Source: an uncultured bacterium
GTDB taxonomy: Bacteria > Bacillota > Clostridia > Lachnospirales > Lachnospiraceae
Length of the DNA stretch: 64,000 nucleotides
Direction of reading: 5' to 3'
Assembly (NCBI GenBank): GCA_947383005.1
Contig: CANDBT010000014.1
Coordinates: 1-64,000 of the forward strand
A model generated the notes under the pieces. That model ran no database searches and was not told where the DNA came from. It saw nothing but the letters and a program-made list of their open reading frames with translations. Position numbers and translations under genes: made by a program. Positions 54,969 through 63,281 of this stretch are shown piece by piece (the first letter of the stretch is position 1; every line of letters begins with the position of its first letter).

Positions 54969-56051
54969 TTACTGATCCGCTTTGGCGTTTGCCATACGGA
55001 TGCCATAGCCTATGGCATTGACCAGGCTCAACGCGTTGGCCCGGCCGCTTCCGGCGCAGTCGAATGCGGTGCCGTGATCTACGCTGACCCGGATAATAGG
55101 CAGCCCCAGAGTCACATTGATGCCAGCCACCGCATCCCAGCGGCATTCGGCTTTGTTGTACACAAACCCTTTCACTTTCAGCGGAATGTGTCCCTGGTCG
55201 TGATACATGGCCACCACAATATCATACCAGCCTCCCAGGGCTTTGGAAAATACGGTATCGGGAGGCGTGGGCTTCCCGTCCGGAATGGCAATGCCTTCTG
55301 CCATGGCAATTACGATAGCCGGCTGGATCTCTTCCATCTCCTCCCGACCGAACATACCGTTCTCACCACAATGAGGATTCAGGCCAGCCACAGCGATCCG
55401 GGGCTGCCTGATACCAAGGGCCTTGCAGCCGGCATGGGCAATACGAATCACATCCAGAACCCGATCCTTTTTCACCCGGTCACAGGCTTCCCGCAGGGAG
55501 ACATGGGTAGATACATGAATAACCCGCAGCTCCTTGTGGATCAACATCATGGCATATTTGCTGGTTTTTGTATAATCAGCGTAAATTTCGGTATGCCCGC
55601 TATAATGATAACCCGCCATATTGATCGCCTCTTTGCTGAGGGCATTTGTGATCGTGGCATCTACCTCTCCAGCCATAGCCAGTTCAATGACCTTTTTTAC
55701 ATACTGGAAAGCCGCCTCGCCTCCCAACGCGCAGGCTCCCACCTGAAACGGCTTGAACTCTCCGGCGCTTCCCGGTATGTCGCCAGGCTGCATGATCCCC
55801 AAATCCAGCACATCGATGATGCCATAGGTAAACCTTGCCTCACTGACAGTGTGAACAGGCCTTATCTTCATGTCAATGCCGGAAACCACCTTTGCAGCCT
55901 CGGCAGCATACTCCATGCAGCACACATCACCAACCACCAGCGGGCGGCAGCGGTCATAAATGCGTTTATCTGCCAGCGCCTTGATCGTAACCTCAGGGCC
56001 GATGCCGTAAGGATCGCCCATCGTAATGCCAAGAACAGGACTGTTTTTCAT
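54969..56051 (-). CDS. pdxA2: PdxA2-type 4-phospho-D-threonate / 4-hydroxythreonine phosphate dehydrogenase
   Basis: This 360-residue NAD-dependent dehydrogenase has LGITMGDPYGIGPEV and the metal-binding histidines in YHYSGHTEIYADYT, AGLNPHCGENG and MYHDQGHIPLK. Next to a DUF1537 kinase, this family oxidises and decarboxylates a 4-phospho-tetronate to dihydroxyacetone phosphate. Vitamin B6 synthesis is unlikely because no other pdx gene is near. The ATG at 56051 follows AGGAGGCGGC. Confidence 0.88.
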   Translation of the reverse strand: MKNSPVLGITMGDPYGIGPEVTIKALADKRIYDRCRPLVVGDVCCMEYAAEAAKVVSGIDMKIRPVHTVSEARFTYGIIDVLDLGIMQPGDIPGSAGEFKPFQVGACALGGEAAFQYVKKVIELAMAGEVDATITNALSKEAINMAGYHYSGHTEIYADYTKTSKYAMMLIHKELRVIHVSTHVSLREACDRVKKDRVLDVIRIAHAGCKALGIRQPRIAVAGLNPHCGENGMFGREEMEEIQPAIVIAMAEGIAIPDGKPTPPDTVFSKALGGWYDIVVAMYHDQGHIPLKVKGFVYNKAECRWDAVAGINVTLGLPIIRVSVDHGTAFDCAGSGRANALSLVNAIGYGIRMANAKADQ

Positions 56052-56079
56052 AAAAGCCGCCTCCTTTTCCTTCGTTTGC

Positions 56080-57222
56080 TCACAGGATCTGCCGGTAAAT
56101 CTCCCGGGCATCGTCAGGGGTAACTTCCCGCATATTATTTGCCAGCAGACGGGTAACCTCCATTCCGGAAGCCACCAACACCTCCAGATCCTCTTTGGGT
56201 ACGCCAAACTCAGAAAGAGAGATAGGGATATCCAGGTGCTCCACGATACGATTTAGACTTGCGATGACAGCAGCGGATTTTTCCTCCGCAGTCCCGGCCT
56301 CACCGCCGATACAGTGGTCATAAGCCTCTGCCAGCCGTTCACGGCAGGCAGGTTCATTGAAGCGCATAACCGGCGCCAGCAGCATGGCATTGGACACGCC
56401 ATGGGCAATGTGATATTTACCGCCTAATGGGTAGCTGAGAGCATGAACCGCTGTGGTTCCTGATGCGGTGATGGCAACACCAGCGTAAAAACTGGCCAGC
56501 TGCATCTTATTCCTGGCGTCCATAGCTCCGGGATCATTGCATGCCTGTTCGATATTCTTCAAAATCAGATCCAGAGCTTGTATGGCAAAAAGATCGCTGA
56601 AAGGATTTGCCTTTTTGCTGGTCCAGCACTCAATGGCATGAGCCAGAGCATCCACACCTGTAGCTGACGCAAGCTTCCCGGTCATCACTGCATCCAGAAT
56701 CACGTAATCAGCGATCATATTGCTGTTCACAATCCCGACCTTGAGCTCTTTTTCCGGCACAGCTACGATAGCGTTGGGAGTAGCTTCAGAGCCGGTGCCG
56801 GCAGTAGTAGGAATCATCAGCGTTTTGATACACTTTTTCGCGCGGCCGGGCTCATCCAGCAATTCCCTGACACCGTACTCATCCGTCATCAGGATGGAGG
56901 CAAGCTTTGCCGTGTCCTGTACGCTTCCGCCGCCTACTGCCATGATAAAGTCTGCGCCGTAGTCTTTGCACTGATCCACCAGCCTCTGAACTTCCCAATA
57001 AGTGGGTTCCGCAGGCAGATCATCCAAAACGGTAAAAGGAATCCCGGTCTTTTTAACCTTCGCCACCGACAGATCCAGAAGCCCCGCCGCCTCGATTCCT
57101 TTGTCCGTAAAAACAGCCAGGCGCGTCACCTGATTTTCCTTGAGAATACCAGGAATATTTTCCAGTGCGTCCTCACCGCTGAATACAGCATGAGGCATCT
57201 TCAAAAGATATTTGGTAAGCAT
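56080..57222 (-). CDS. Iron-containing alcohol dehydrogenase
   Basis: This 380-residue group III enzyme has the NAD-binding GGGSVQDTAK. The metal ligands lie in VDALAHAIECWTSKK, HALSYPLGGKYHIAHG and related His/Asp positions. Family members reduce aldehydes or ketones, including maleylacetate and lactaldehyde-type substrates. It lies between the kinase and PdxA2 and probably acts on an intermediate of the same acid-degradation path. Confidence 0.9.
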   Translation of the reverse strand: MLTKYLLKMPHAVFSGEDALENIPGILKENQVTRLAVFTDKGIEAAGLLDLSVAKVKKTGIPFTVLDDLPAEPTYWEVQRLVDQCKDYGADFIMAVGGGSVQDTAKLASILMTDEYGVRELLDEPGRAKKCIKTLMIPTTAGTGSEATPNAIVAVPEKELKVGIVNSNMIADYVILDAVMTGKLASATGVDALAHAIECWTSKKANPFSDLFAIQALDLILKNIEQACNDPGAMDARNKMQLASFYAGVAITASGTTAVHALSYPLGGKYHIAHGVSNAMLLAPVMRFNEPACRERLAEAYDHCIGGEAGTAEEKSAAVIASLNRIVEHLDIPISLSEFGVPKEDLEVLVASGMEVTRLLANNMREVTPDDAREIYRQIL

Positions 57223-57246
57223 GGGAACACTCCTCCTTATTCATTG

Positions 57247-57292
57247 TGTAACAGTTCAAACGGGTATCTTCTTGCCCGTCTGAACTGTTACA
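57247..57292. mobile_element. GTAAC inverted-repeat element (family B) at a gene's 3' end
   Basis: The arms TGTAACAGTTCAAACGGG (57247-57264) and CCCGTCTGAACTGTTACA (57275-57292) have flanking ATTCATTG (57239-57246) and ATTCATTC (57292-57299), a 7-of-8 duplication. The kinase stop codon at 57256 lies inside the left arm, so the element supplies the last ~12 codons of that protein. Confidence 0.7.
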
Positions 57293-58533
57293 TTCATTCT
57301 GGCGCGAATACGCGCTGCCAATTCACAAAACAGCCCTGGCTCTCCAAATCCGCCGGATTTCGAAATGATGTGATACTGTTTATCCCGATATTGGAATACG
57401 GCCAGGACAACACCGGGAGCCATCTCACACACCGGGATCAGCCCCGCAACATTGACAGCCCGCATCAGCGCCAGTAGCGTATCACCGCCGGTACAAAGGA
57501 TCGTGGCATCCAGACCGGCATCCAACAACAGTTTCATCAGGAGACCCAGCTGAGACGCTATCTGTATCCGTGTATCCTCCACGGTCAGCCCCTGGTGTCC
57601 GGCGTAATATGCCGTGTCATCCTCGCCAGCAGAATCATTAACATCCAGGATGTAACAGCCATTTTTGTTGGCCAGAGCCAGCCAGTTTTGAATTTCTTCC
57701 TGTCCCTCCGGACTTTTGGGCCAGGCCGGGTCAAGCTTCTGATGCGGTTTCAGATGGACATGGGGAAAACCAGCCTCTTTTGCTGTCTGCATCTGCCGGA
57801 TCGTCACCGGATTTACGCTGCCGCAGACGATGAACAAATCTGGCTTCAGCTTCGGAAGCTCCGGCCCGCTGCCTTCCAGTCCTAAAATCTCTGCCAGCAC
57901 TGCCGCGAAGCCGGCACAGCCGGCGGACAGCCGCAGACCCTTTTGCCCTAGCTGCCTTCCAATCCATTCCAGCTCTTCATCGCTCTGCGCATCATAGAGC
58001 TGGATCCCTGGAAGCGTCTCACATTCCTCTCCAAATCTGTGGAGGATGACAGGGGTAGCAGACTGCCGGCCAATCAGTTCTGCGACCGAGGACTGCCGCA
58101 CCGGCTCAAAAGGGTCTTTCCCGAATACGCTGTCCGTAACAGGTATACCGTCAATATAATGAATACCGTTTTTGGTCACCCGGTTCATTTTAGGAAACGC
58201 AGGCAGGAAGGGCATCGTATCCATTCCGGCAGCATCCAGCACCGCTGTTAATTCCGCTCCCACATTCCCTCTCAAACACGAGTCTGTTTTTTTGTAAATG
58301 TATTGGCAGCCGGCTTTCAGCGCAGCCTGGACTGCCTGATATACCACACCATACGCCTCTTCCGCGTTCAAGTGCCGTGTCTCGGCATCCAGTACCAAAA
58401 CCTCTGCTCTAGTCTGTGCGACATCAAAAGTCAGGTCTGTAACCACGCAGGTAGCTGCCCCACGTGCCGCAAACTGGACGCCGGTATCCAACGCACCGGT
58501 GAAGTCATCGGCAATGATCAGCAATTTGGCCAT
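57256..58533 (-). CDS. Four-carbon acid sugar kinase (DUF1537: DtnK/OtnK type)
   Basis: This is a 425-residue two-domain kinase. The N-terminal domain contains LIIADDFTGALDTGVQFA and KKTDSCLRGNVGAEL. The C-terminal nucleotide-binding domain contains CGSVNPVTIRQM and TGGDTLLALM. Members phosphorylate D-threonate, L-threonate or erythronate at O4. With PdxA2 two genes downstream, this gives the known tetronate route to dihydroxyacetone phosphate. Its C-terminal residues are encoded in an inverted-repeat element. It is first in the operon, with AAGGAG before the ATG. Confidence 0.9.
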   Translation of the reverse strand: MAKLLIIADDFTGALDTGVQFAARGAATCVVTDLTFDVAQTRAEVLVLDAETRHLNAEEAYGVVYQAVQAALKAGCQYIYKKTDSCLRGNVGAELTAVLDAAGMDTMPFLPAFPKMNRVTKNGIHYIDGIPVTDSVFGKDPFEPVRQSSVAELIGRQSATPVILHRFGEECETLPGIQLYDAQSDEELEWIGRQLGQKGLRLSAGCAGFAAVLAEILGLEGSGPELPKLKPDLFIVCGSVNPVTIRQMQTAKEAGFPHVHLKPHQKLDPAWPKSPEGQEEIQNWLALANKNGCYILDVNDSAGEDDTAYYAGHQGLTVEDTRIQIASQLGLLMKLLLDAGLDATILCTGGDTLLALMRAVNVAGLIPVCEMAPGVVLAVFQYRDKQYHIISKSGGFGEPGLFCELAARIRARMNVTVQTGKKIPV

Positions 58534-58583
58534 ACACTTCTCCTTACTCTCAATGCGTTCATTATTGAATCACTTTAAATCCT

Positions 58584-58606
58584 ATGCGTTACATTGCTTT
58601 ACGCAT
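58584..58606. promoter_or_regulatory. Putative operator of the acid-catabolism operon
   Basis: An inverted repeat ATGCGT-N11-ACGCAT lies between the operon promoter and the kinase start, with a further ATGCGTT nearby at 58552-58558. It is placed where the divergent PrpR-type regulator could bind. Confidence 0.45.
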
Positions 58607-58634
58607 CACATTTGTTTTTTGTAATCTTGACCAT

Positions 58635-58663
58635 ATTTTACAGCTTATTTACAAAATTTGCAA
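58635..58663 (-). promoter_or_regulatory. Sigma-70 type promoter of the acid-catabolism operon
   Basis: On the minus strand: -35 TTGCAA (58658-58663), a 17-bp spacer and -10 TAAAAT (58635-58640). No sigma-54 GG-N10-GC box is seen in this region. Confidence 0.6.
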
Positions 58664-58711
58664 GCATTTATACGTTTTATATCGTTTAAATTTGAAACAA
58701 ACAAAAAAATA

Positions 58712-58740
58712 TTGACCTATATTGGTCTATATGCTACAAT
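58712..58740 (+). promoter_or_regulatory. Promoter of the PrpR-type regulator, with overlapping palindrome
   Basis: On the plus strand: -35 TTGACC (58712-58717), a 17-bp spacer and -10 TACAAT (58735-58740), 35 bp before the ATG. A GACC-N6-GGTC palindrome overlaps the -35, which would suit autoregulation. Confidence 0.7.
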
Positions 58741-58775
58741 ATGTCTAAATATTAAACACTCAAGGAGGGAGCACA

Positions 58776-60560
58776 ATGGATGCAACGATCCGCATTCTCG
58801 GCATCGCACCATATTCCGGAATGGCAACACTGATGTCCGCATTGGCGGAAGAATATCCGCAGATCAATCTGACCATATTCGTTGGCGACATGGAACAGGG
58901 GCTGGAAATAGTAAAGAATAATTTTCATGGTAACTACGACGCGGTAATCTCACGTGGCGGTACCGCGCAGATGCTCCGCAGCCATCTGTCCTTACCCGTA
59001 ATAGAAGTAGATATTTCCATGTATGATATTCTGTGCGCCATGAAACTGGCCAATGGTCTTGTTGGCAAGACAGCCGTGGTTTCGTTCGCTAATATCACCG
59101 ACAGCGCCCGCATGCTATGCGATCTGTTGGAATATGAAATCGACATCTACACAATAGACACCCCTTCTGACATTGAGTCCACACTGCGCCAACTTCAGCT
59201 TAATCAGTATCAGTACATCCTCTGTGATGTAATCGTTGACACGACCGCCAAACGCCTGGGGATGAATTCGATCCTTATCACCTCAGGAACCGAGAGCATT
59301 CGCCGCGCGTTCATACAGGTACTGCTGCTGTGTCAGGGGTTGGAGCACCTCCGTCAGGAAAATATTTTCTTCCGGCAACTGCTGCAGGGCCAGATCGGAG
59401 ATACTGTAGTATTTGACGACCGGCAAAATCTATATCTCTCCACGCTTAATGTAATCGCCCCGGCGATGCTGGATATGCTGCGCCGTGAACTGCCGGAATC
59501 CCTGAACGAGCAGGAGCGCCGCATCATACGTACCCTGGACGGAATACTATATTCCATTCATGCCCGGAGAATCGTCAGTCGGACAACGACCTATGTGGCC
59601 TTTTTCTTTACTTTTCGGAAAGCGCCTCCTGCCATCAACCAAAACGGCATCCGTTTTTTCACCCGCACTGAGACGGAATCCGTATTTTTCAGTAGTATCT
59701 TCGGCTATACAGGTGTTCTCGGTGCACTGCAGGTGGAAATCGATAAAATCAGTCAGAGCTCCGCCCCTGTGGTGATCACCGGGGAGGATGGCACCGGCAA
59801 AAGTTTCATTGCCAGGGCTCTGTATTTGCGTGGGCAGCTGCAGAACGATCCTCTGGTGTTCCTCAATTGTAATCTTCTCAATGATAAAAGTTGGGATTTT
59901 CTTCTGGAAAACAGCAGTTCTCCGATCTCCGATCAGGACATTACGATTTATTTTGAAAATATTGACGTGCTTTCCGCCAAGCAGCAGCGGCGGCTGCTGG
60001 CCGTTCTTTCAGAAATGGAGGTATGCCAGCGGAACCGGGTCATCTTTTCCTGCATCTGCCGCCCTGGAGAATACACGTCTGAGGCAGGTTCCCTGTTTAT
60101 GGATAAGCTTTGCTGTCTTTCCCTGTATCTCCCTCCTCTGCGAAAAATGCCGGAACGCATCCCCATTCTGGTAAACCTGTACCTCGGTCATCTAAAGGCG
60201 GATCTCTCACAGCCAATCGTGGGTGTGGAACCCCATGCCATGACCATGATGCAAAATTTCCAGTGGCCGTATAATTATACCCAGTTCCGCCGGGTTATCG
60301 GAGAGCTGGCGACAACTGCTACCGGCTCAGTCATCACAGCGGATCATGTCCGCGCAGTTCTGGAAAAGGAGCGTCACGTAGGTGTATTTTCGCCGCAGGC
60401 CGAAAATTCGTCCGTCCCCCTGGATCTGAACCGGACACTGGATGAGATCAATCAGGATGTAGCTATCCGGGTCGTTGCGGAAACCAACGGAAACCAGACC
60501 GCCGCCGCCAAACGCCTCGGCATTAGTCGGACCACACTCTGGCGTTTGCTGCGGAAATAG
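58776..60560 (+). CDS. PrpR_N-domain transcriptional regulator lacking the GAFTGA motif
   Basis: This is a 594-residue regulator. The N-terminal PrpR_N sensor (ILGIAPYSGMATLMSALAEE, residues 1-190) is followed by a linker, then an AAA domain of the sigma-54 activator type with Walker A GEDGTGKS. The segment that should carry GAFTGA reads NSSSPISDQDITIYFENID, so the loop that touches sigma-54 is missing and Walker B is unusual. The C-terminal Fis-type helix-turn-helix is intact (NQTAAAKRLGISRTTLWRL). It is divergent from the acid-catabolism operon and probably controls it without sigma-54. AAGGAGGGAG precedes the ATG. Confidence 0.88.
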   Translation: MDATIRILGIAPYSGMATLMSALAEEYPQINLTIFVGDMEQGLEIVKNNFHGNYDAVISRGGTAQMLRSHLSLPVIEVDISMYDILCAMKLANGLVGKTAVVSFANITDSARMLCDLLEYEIDIYTIDTPSDIESTLRQLQLNQYQYILCDVIVDTTAKRLGMNSILITSGTESIRRAFIQVLLLCQGLEHLRQENIFFRQLLQGQIGDTVVFDDRQNLYLSTLNVIAPAMLDMLRRELPESLNEQERRIIRTLDGILYSIHARRIVSRTTTYVAFFFTFRKAPPAINQNGIRFFTRTETESVFFSSIFGYTGVLGALQVEIDKISQSSAPVVITGEDGTGKSFIARALYLRGQLQNDPLVFLNCNLLNDKSWDFLLENSSSPISDQDITIYFENIDVLSAKQQRRLLAVLSEMEVCQRNRVIFSCICRPGEYTSEAGSLFMDKLCCLSLYLPPLRKMPERIPILVNLYLGHLKADLSQPIVGVEPHAMTMMQNFQWPYNYTQFRRVIGELATTATGSVITADHVRAVLEKERHVGVFSPQAENSSVPLDLNRTLDEINQDVAIRVVAETNGNQTAAAKRLGISRTTLWRLLRK

Positions 60561-60608
60561 TTAGGACGCTGCAAAAAAATGAATTTTCATTTTTTCTCTG
60601 ATGCGTAG

Positions 60609-60660
60609 AAAAGACGAAAAAGTGCGCAAACTCCAATGTTTACGCACTTTTTCGTCTTTT
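60609..60660 (+). terminator. Strong rho-independent terminator
   Basis: The 18-bp stem 60609-60626 with 60643-60660 (AAAAGACGAAAAAGTGCG and its complement) ends in a T run. It closes the regulator transcript, and its A-rich left arm could also serve transcripts arriving from the tRNA side. Confidence 0.85.
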
Positions 60661-60678
60661 TAGACCCCTTATTCTCAA

Positions 60679-60751
60679 AGCTCCCGGCCGGACTCGAACC
60701 GGCGACCCACGCATTACGAATGCGTTGCGCTACCAACTGCGCTACGGAAGC
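60679..60751 (-). tRNA. tRNA-Thr (anticodon CGT)
   Basis: The cloverleaf can be folded: acceptor GCTTCCG with CGGGAGC (one G-T pair), D-loop AGCGCAGTTGGTAGCGC, anticodon stem ACGCA/TGCGT with loop TTCGTAA, and T-arm GCCGGTTCGAGTCCGGC. The anticodon CGT reads ACG. No CCA is encoded. Confidence 0.92.
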
Positions 60752-60813
60752 TTAAAAGCAAAAACGCTTTCACCTTTTTATACAAAAAAGCCGCCGATGG
60801 CGGATTCTCTGTA

Positions 60814-60885
60814 TGACCTCACCGGGAATCGAACCCGGGTTTACGCCGTGAGAGGGCGTCGTCTTGACCGCTTGACCATGAGGCC
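60814..60885 (-). tRNA. tRNA-Glu (anticodon CTC)
   Basis: The acceptor GGCCTCA pairs with TGAGGTC. The anticodon loop is CTCTCAC between GCC/GGC, with anticodon CTC reading GAG. The T-arm CCGGGTTCGATTCCCGG is perfect. Confidence 0.92.
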
Positions 60886-60901
60886 ACAATAGCATAAAAC
60901 A

Positions 60902-60975
60902 TCGAGGCGACAAGATTCGAACTTGCGGCCTCTGCGTCCCGAACGCAGCGCTCTACCAAACTGAGCCACGCCTCG
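60902..60975 (-). tRNA. tRNA-Pro (anticodon CGG)
   Basis: The acceptor CGAGGCG pairs with CGCCTCG. The anticodon stem CTGCG/CGCAG surrounds loop TTCGGGA, with anticodon CGG reading CCG. The T-arm carries GTTCGAATC. Confidence 0.92.
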
Positions 60976-61044
60976 ACATCTCCTATACTATAATATAAAT
61001 TTTTCGTTTTGTCAACAAATTTTTGCATTTCTCAAAAGTTGGGT

Positions 61045-61195
61045 GTAACAGTTCAGACGGCGGAGAATTTAACATGAATTTTGGGCGTCGAGCTTGCTTG
61101 TAAGCCCAAATTCATGTTAAATTCCACATCGGATGAATATCCGATGCTTCTTGTCCGGCGCAGGCGGGCAAGAAGATACCCGTCTGAACTGTTAC
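61045..61195. mobile_element. 151-bp GTAAC miniature element (family B, full-length) with target duplication
   Basis: The ends GTAACAGTTCAGACGG and CCGTCTGAACTGTTAC are perfect 16-bp inverted repeats. The flanks are a perfect 8-bp direct repeat AGTTGGGT at 61037-61044 and 61196-61203. The interior holds a second large palindrome (AATTTAACATGAATTT with its complement) and no coding frame. The GTAA ends and 8-bp duplications match IS66-family habits. Confidence 0.85.
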
Positions 61196-61261
61196 AGTTG
61201 GGTGTTTCGCTAGATATAATGCGGAAATGTTCTTATCTGTCATACATAAGTGCCTCTCCCT

Positions 61262-62521
61262 TTACATTAATCCGGGAATCAGCATCGGTACATACAAAAT
61301 CAGGAAAAACACTAAAATCAATCCCAACAAATATGGCACTACTGCTTTCGCAATTTTCTCAATCGGCAATCCTGTAATCCCCGAAGCGACAAAAAGATTA
61401 ATTGCCACCGGCGGCGTAATCATACCAATGGCAATGCCTACTACGAACACGATGCCAAAATGAACAAGACTGATGCCCATCGCATTAACCAAAGGCAAAA
61501 AGACCGGGGTAAGAATAATAATTGCCGAAGAAGTTTCCATAAATACACCGGCAATCAAAATAATCACGGCAATCAGCAACATGATAATGTAAGGATTGCT
61601 AGAGACACTTAATACGGAACTGGAAATTGCTTCCGGTATTTTCCAGTTGGCCAGCACCCAGCCAAAAGGACCGCTGCAGGATATAATAATCATAATGACG
61701 GCTGAAGTTTTCGCGCTGCCTTTCATTATATTAAATAATTCTTTGGGTCCCATATCCCGGTACACGAAAACCGATACTAAAATAGCATAAATCACAGCTA
61801 CATCTGCTGCCTCGGAGGGAGTAAAATATCCGGAAAAAATCCCGCCAAGGATGATCAGCGGCATCAAAATCCCCCAAATTGCTTTGGCGAAAGTTTTTGC
61901 CACATTTTTGATAGAAAAAGCGGCTCCTTTTGGATAATTCTGTTTATGTGCCTCAAATAAAGAAATGGCAATCAAAATCGCCCCCATCAATATCCCTGGC
62001 AAAAAACCGTTCTTAAACAGAGTATTAACACTTTGTTCGGCAATCACCGCATAAAGAACCATTGGAACTGAAGGCGGAATAACTACGCCAATTGTCCCGG
62101 CAGCAGCAATCAATGCTGCAGATTTCGCTTCATCGTAACCTCTCTTTTTCAGTTCCGGAATTAATGTCGCACCTACTGCGGCAGTTGTCGCCGCACCGGA
62201 GCCGGAAATCGCCGCAAAAAACATGCCGGCCAAAACCGATACAATTGACAAACCGCCTTTAATCATTCCCAGCAACGCTTCCGCAAATTCCACCAATACC
62301 TTGGAAACCTTACCTTTGGCCATTAAATCGCCGGCAAAAATGAAAAACGGCACCGCAATCAGCGAAAACGAATCCGTAGCCGCAAACATCCGCTGCACCA
62401 CCATTAACAGGGGTACTCCGCCCTTTGCCATGACTGCTACGGAGGACAGCACAATCGAAAAAGCTACAGGAACCCCCAACAGAAGCATGACAATAAAAGT
62501 AATAAACAACAACGCTGCCAT
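61262..62521 (-). CDS. dctM: TRAP transporter large permease (DctM)
   Basis: This 419-residue membrane protein has about twelve segments and the DctM pattern: LLLGVPVAFSIVLSSVAV, IAVPFFIFAGDLMAKG, AISGSGAATTAAVGATLIPEL and VIPPSVPMVLYAV. TRAP systems import organic acids with Na+. The ATG at 62521 follows GGAGGGAAGC and lies one base after the DctQ stop. It is the last gene of the TRAP operon. Confidence 0.93.
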   Translation of the reverse strand: MAALLFITFIVMLLLGVPVAFSIVLSSVAVMAKGGVPLLMVVQRMFAATDSFSLIAVPFFIFAGDLMAKGKVSKVLVEFAEALLGMIKGGLSIVSVLAGMFFAAISGSGAATTAAVGATLIPELKKRGYDEAKSAALIAAAGTIGVVIPPSVPMVLYAVIAEQSVNTLFKNGFLPGILMGAILIAISLFEAHKQNYPKGAAFSIKNVAKTFAKAIWGILMPLIILGGIFSGYFTPSEAADVAVIYAILVSVFVYRDMGPKELFNIMKGSAKTSAVIMIIISCSGPFGWVLANWKIPEAISSSVLSVSSNPYIIMLLIAVIILIAGVFMETSSAIIILTPVFLPLVNAMGISLVHFGIVFVVGIAIGMITPPVAINLFVASGITGLPIEKIAKAVVPYLLGLILVFFLILYVPMLIPGLM

Positions 62522-62522
62522 G

Positions 62523-63020
62523 TTATGCTTCCCTCCTTCCAAACAGATGCACAAAACTCTGAATTACCGCATCCAGTGCGTGAAGAGCCATAATTCCACA
62601 GCCAATAGGAATACAGGTATAGATATAGCGCATTGGCAAACGCATGGCTGGCGAAAGCTGTTTTCCCTGTCTTCCAAAATACTGAATGCCATAATATACA
62701 ATCAACACAAACAAAAAGCCGCAAAGCCCATGAATGATAATCCTCAGCATATCCTTTGCCTTACCAGGAAGACTATCCTGGACGACGGAAATGGAAATAT
62801 GGCCAGCATGCTTATATACACAACCAGCTCCCAACATTGTGCTCCAGATCAGCAAATACCGGGTCGCTTCCTCACTCCAGGCCAATGAAGTAAAAAAAAT
62901 CCGGCAAATAATCTGCGCACCAGTGATAATCACCATCGCACCCAGCATAAATACGATTGCAGCTTCCATGACCTTATCCAATATATCACTGAATTTATGA
63001 ATACCATGAATAATAACCAA
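62523..63020 (-). CDS. dctQ: TRAP transporter small permease (DctQ)
   Basis: This 165-residue membrane protein has four hydrophobic segments and the DctQ motif LAWSEEATRYLLIWSTMLGA, in which the conserved Glu and Arg are present. It anchors the large permease. The start appears to be TTG at 63020 behind AAAGGGGAA. The order DctP-DctQ-DctM is standard. Confidence 0.88.
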   Translation of the reverse strand: MVIIHGIHKFSDILDKVMEAAIVFMLGAMVIITGAQIICRIFFTSLAWSEEATRYLLIWSTMLGAGCVYKHAGHISISVVQDSLPGKAKDMLRIIIHGLCGFLFVLIVYYGIQYFGRQGKQLSPAMRLPMRYIYTCIPIGCGIMALHALDAVIQSFVHLFGRREA

Positions 63021-63138
63021 AATTGGATTCCCCTTTCGTAAATCGTCCTTAAATTTTCATGCTCCCGCAATCCGAAAACGCCTCAAATCCATTCGCTTTT
63101 CTGCGAAAAACGACTGCTCTTCGGTGTGATTGCCCCGC

Positions 63139-63194
63139 ACTTTGCGCTCCTGCTTTGCTTCTCCTGCTTTGCTTCTCCTGCTTTTCTTCTCCGC
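63139..63194. repeat. Tandem 14-bp repeat between dctP and dctQ
   Basis: About four units of a 14-bp sequence (CTTTGCTTCTCCTG type) run head to tail, the middle two identical (63153-63166, 63167-63180). Just beyond, at 63230-63268, is a hairpin with arms CCCCATGG and CCATGGGG, similar to part of the family A interior. The 261-bp gap holds no gene. Confidence 0.65.
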
Positions 63195-63281
63195 TTTGAT
63201 CGGCGCTGGGCAGGCATATCCGTCCATGACTTACCCCATGGCCAATCACTTTGCCGATTAACCATGGGGCAATACCATTAT

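Noticed and set aside
54969..56051. Vitamin B6 PdxA
   Set aside because: Its neighbours are a DUF1537 kinase and a carboxylate transporter, the usual setting of the catabolic PdxA2 group.
58541..58775. Sigma-54 promoter for the acid-catabolism operon
   Set aside because: A TTGCA is present but no GG element lies at the required distance upstream, and the regulator lacks the sigma-54 contact motif.
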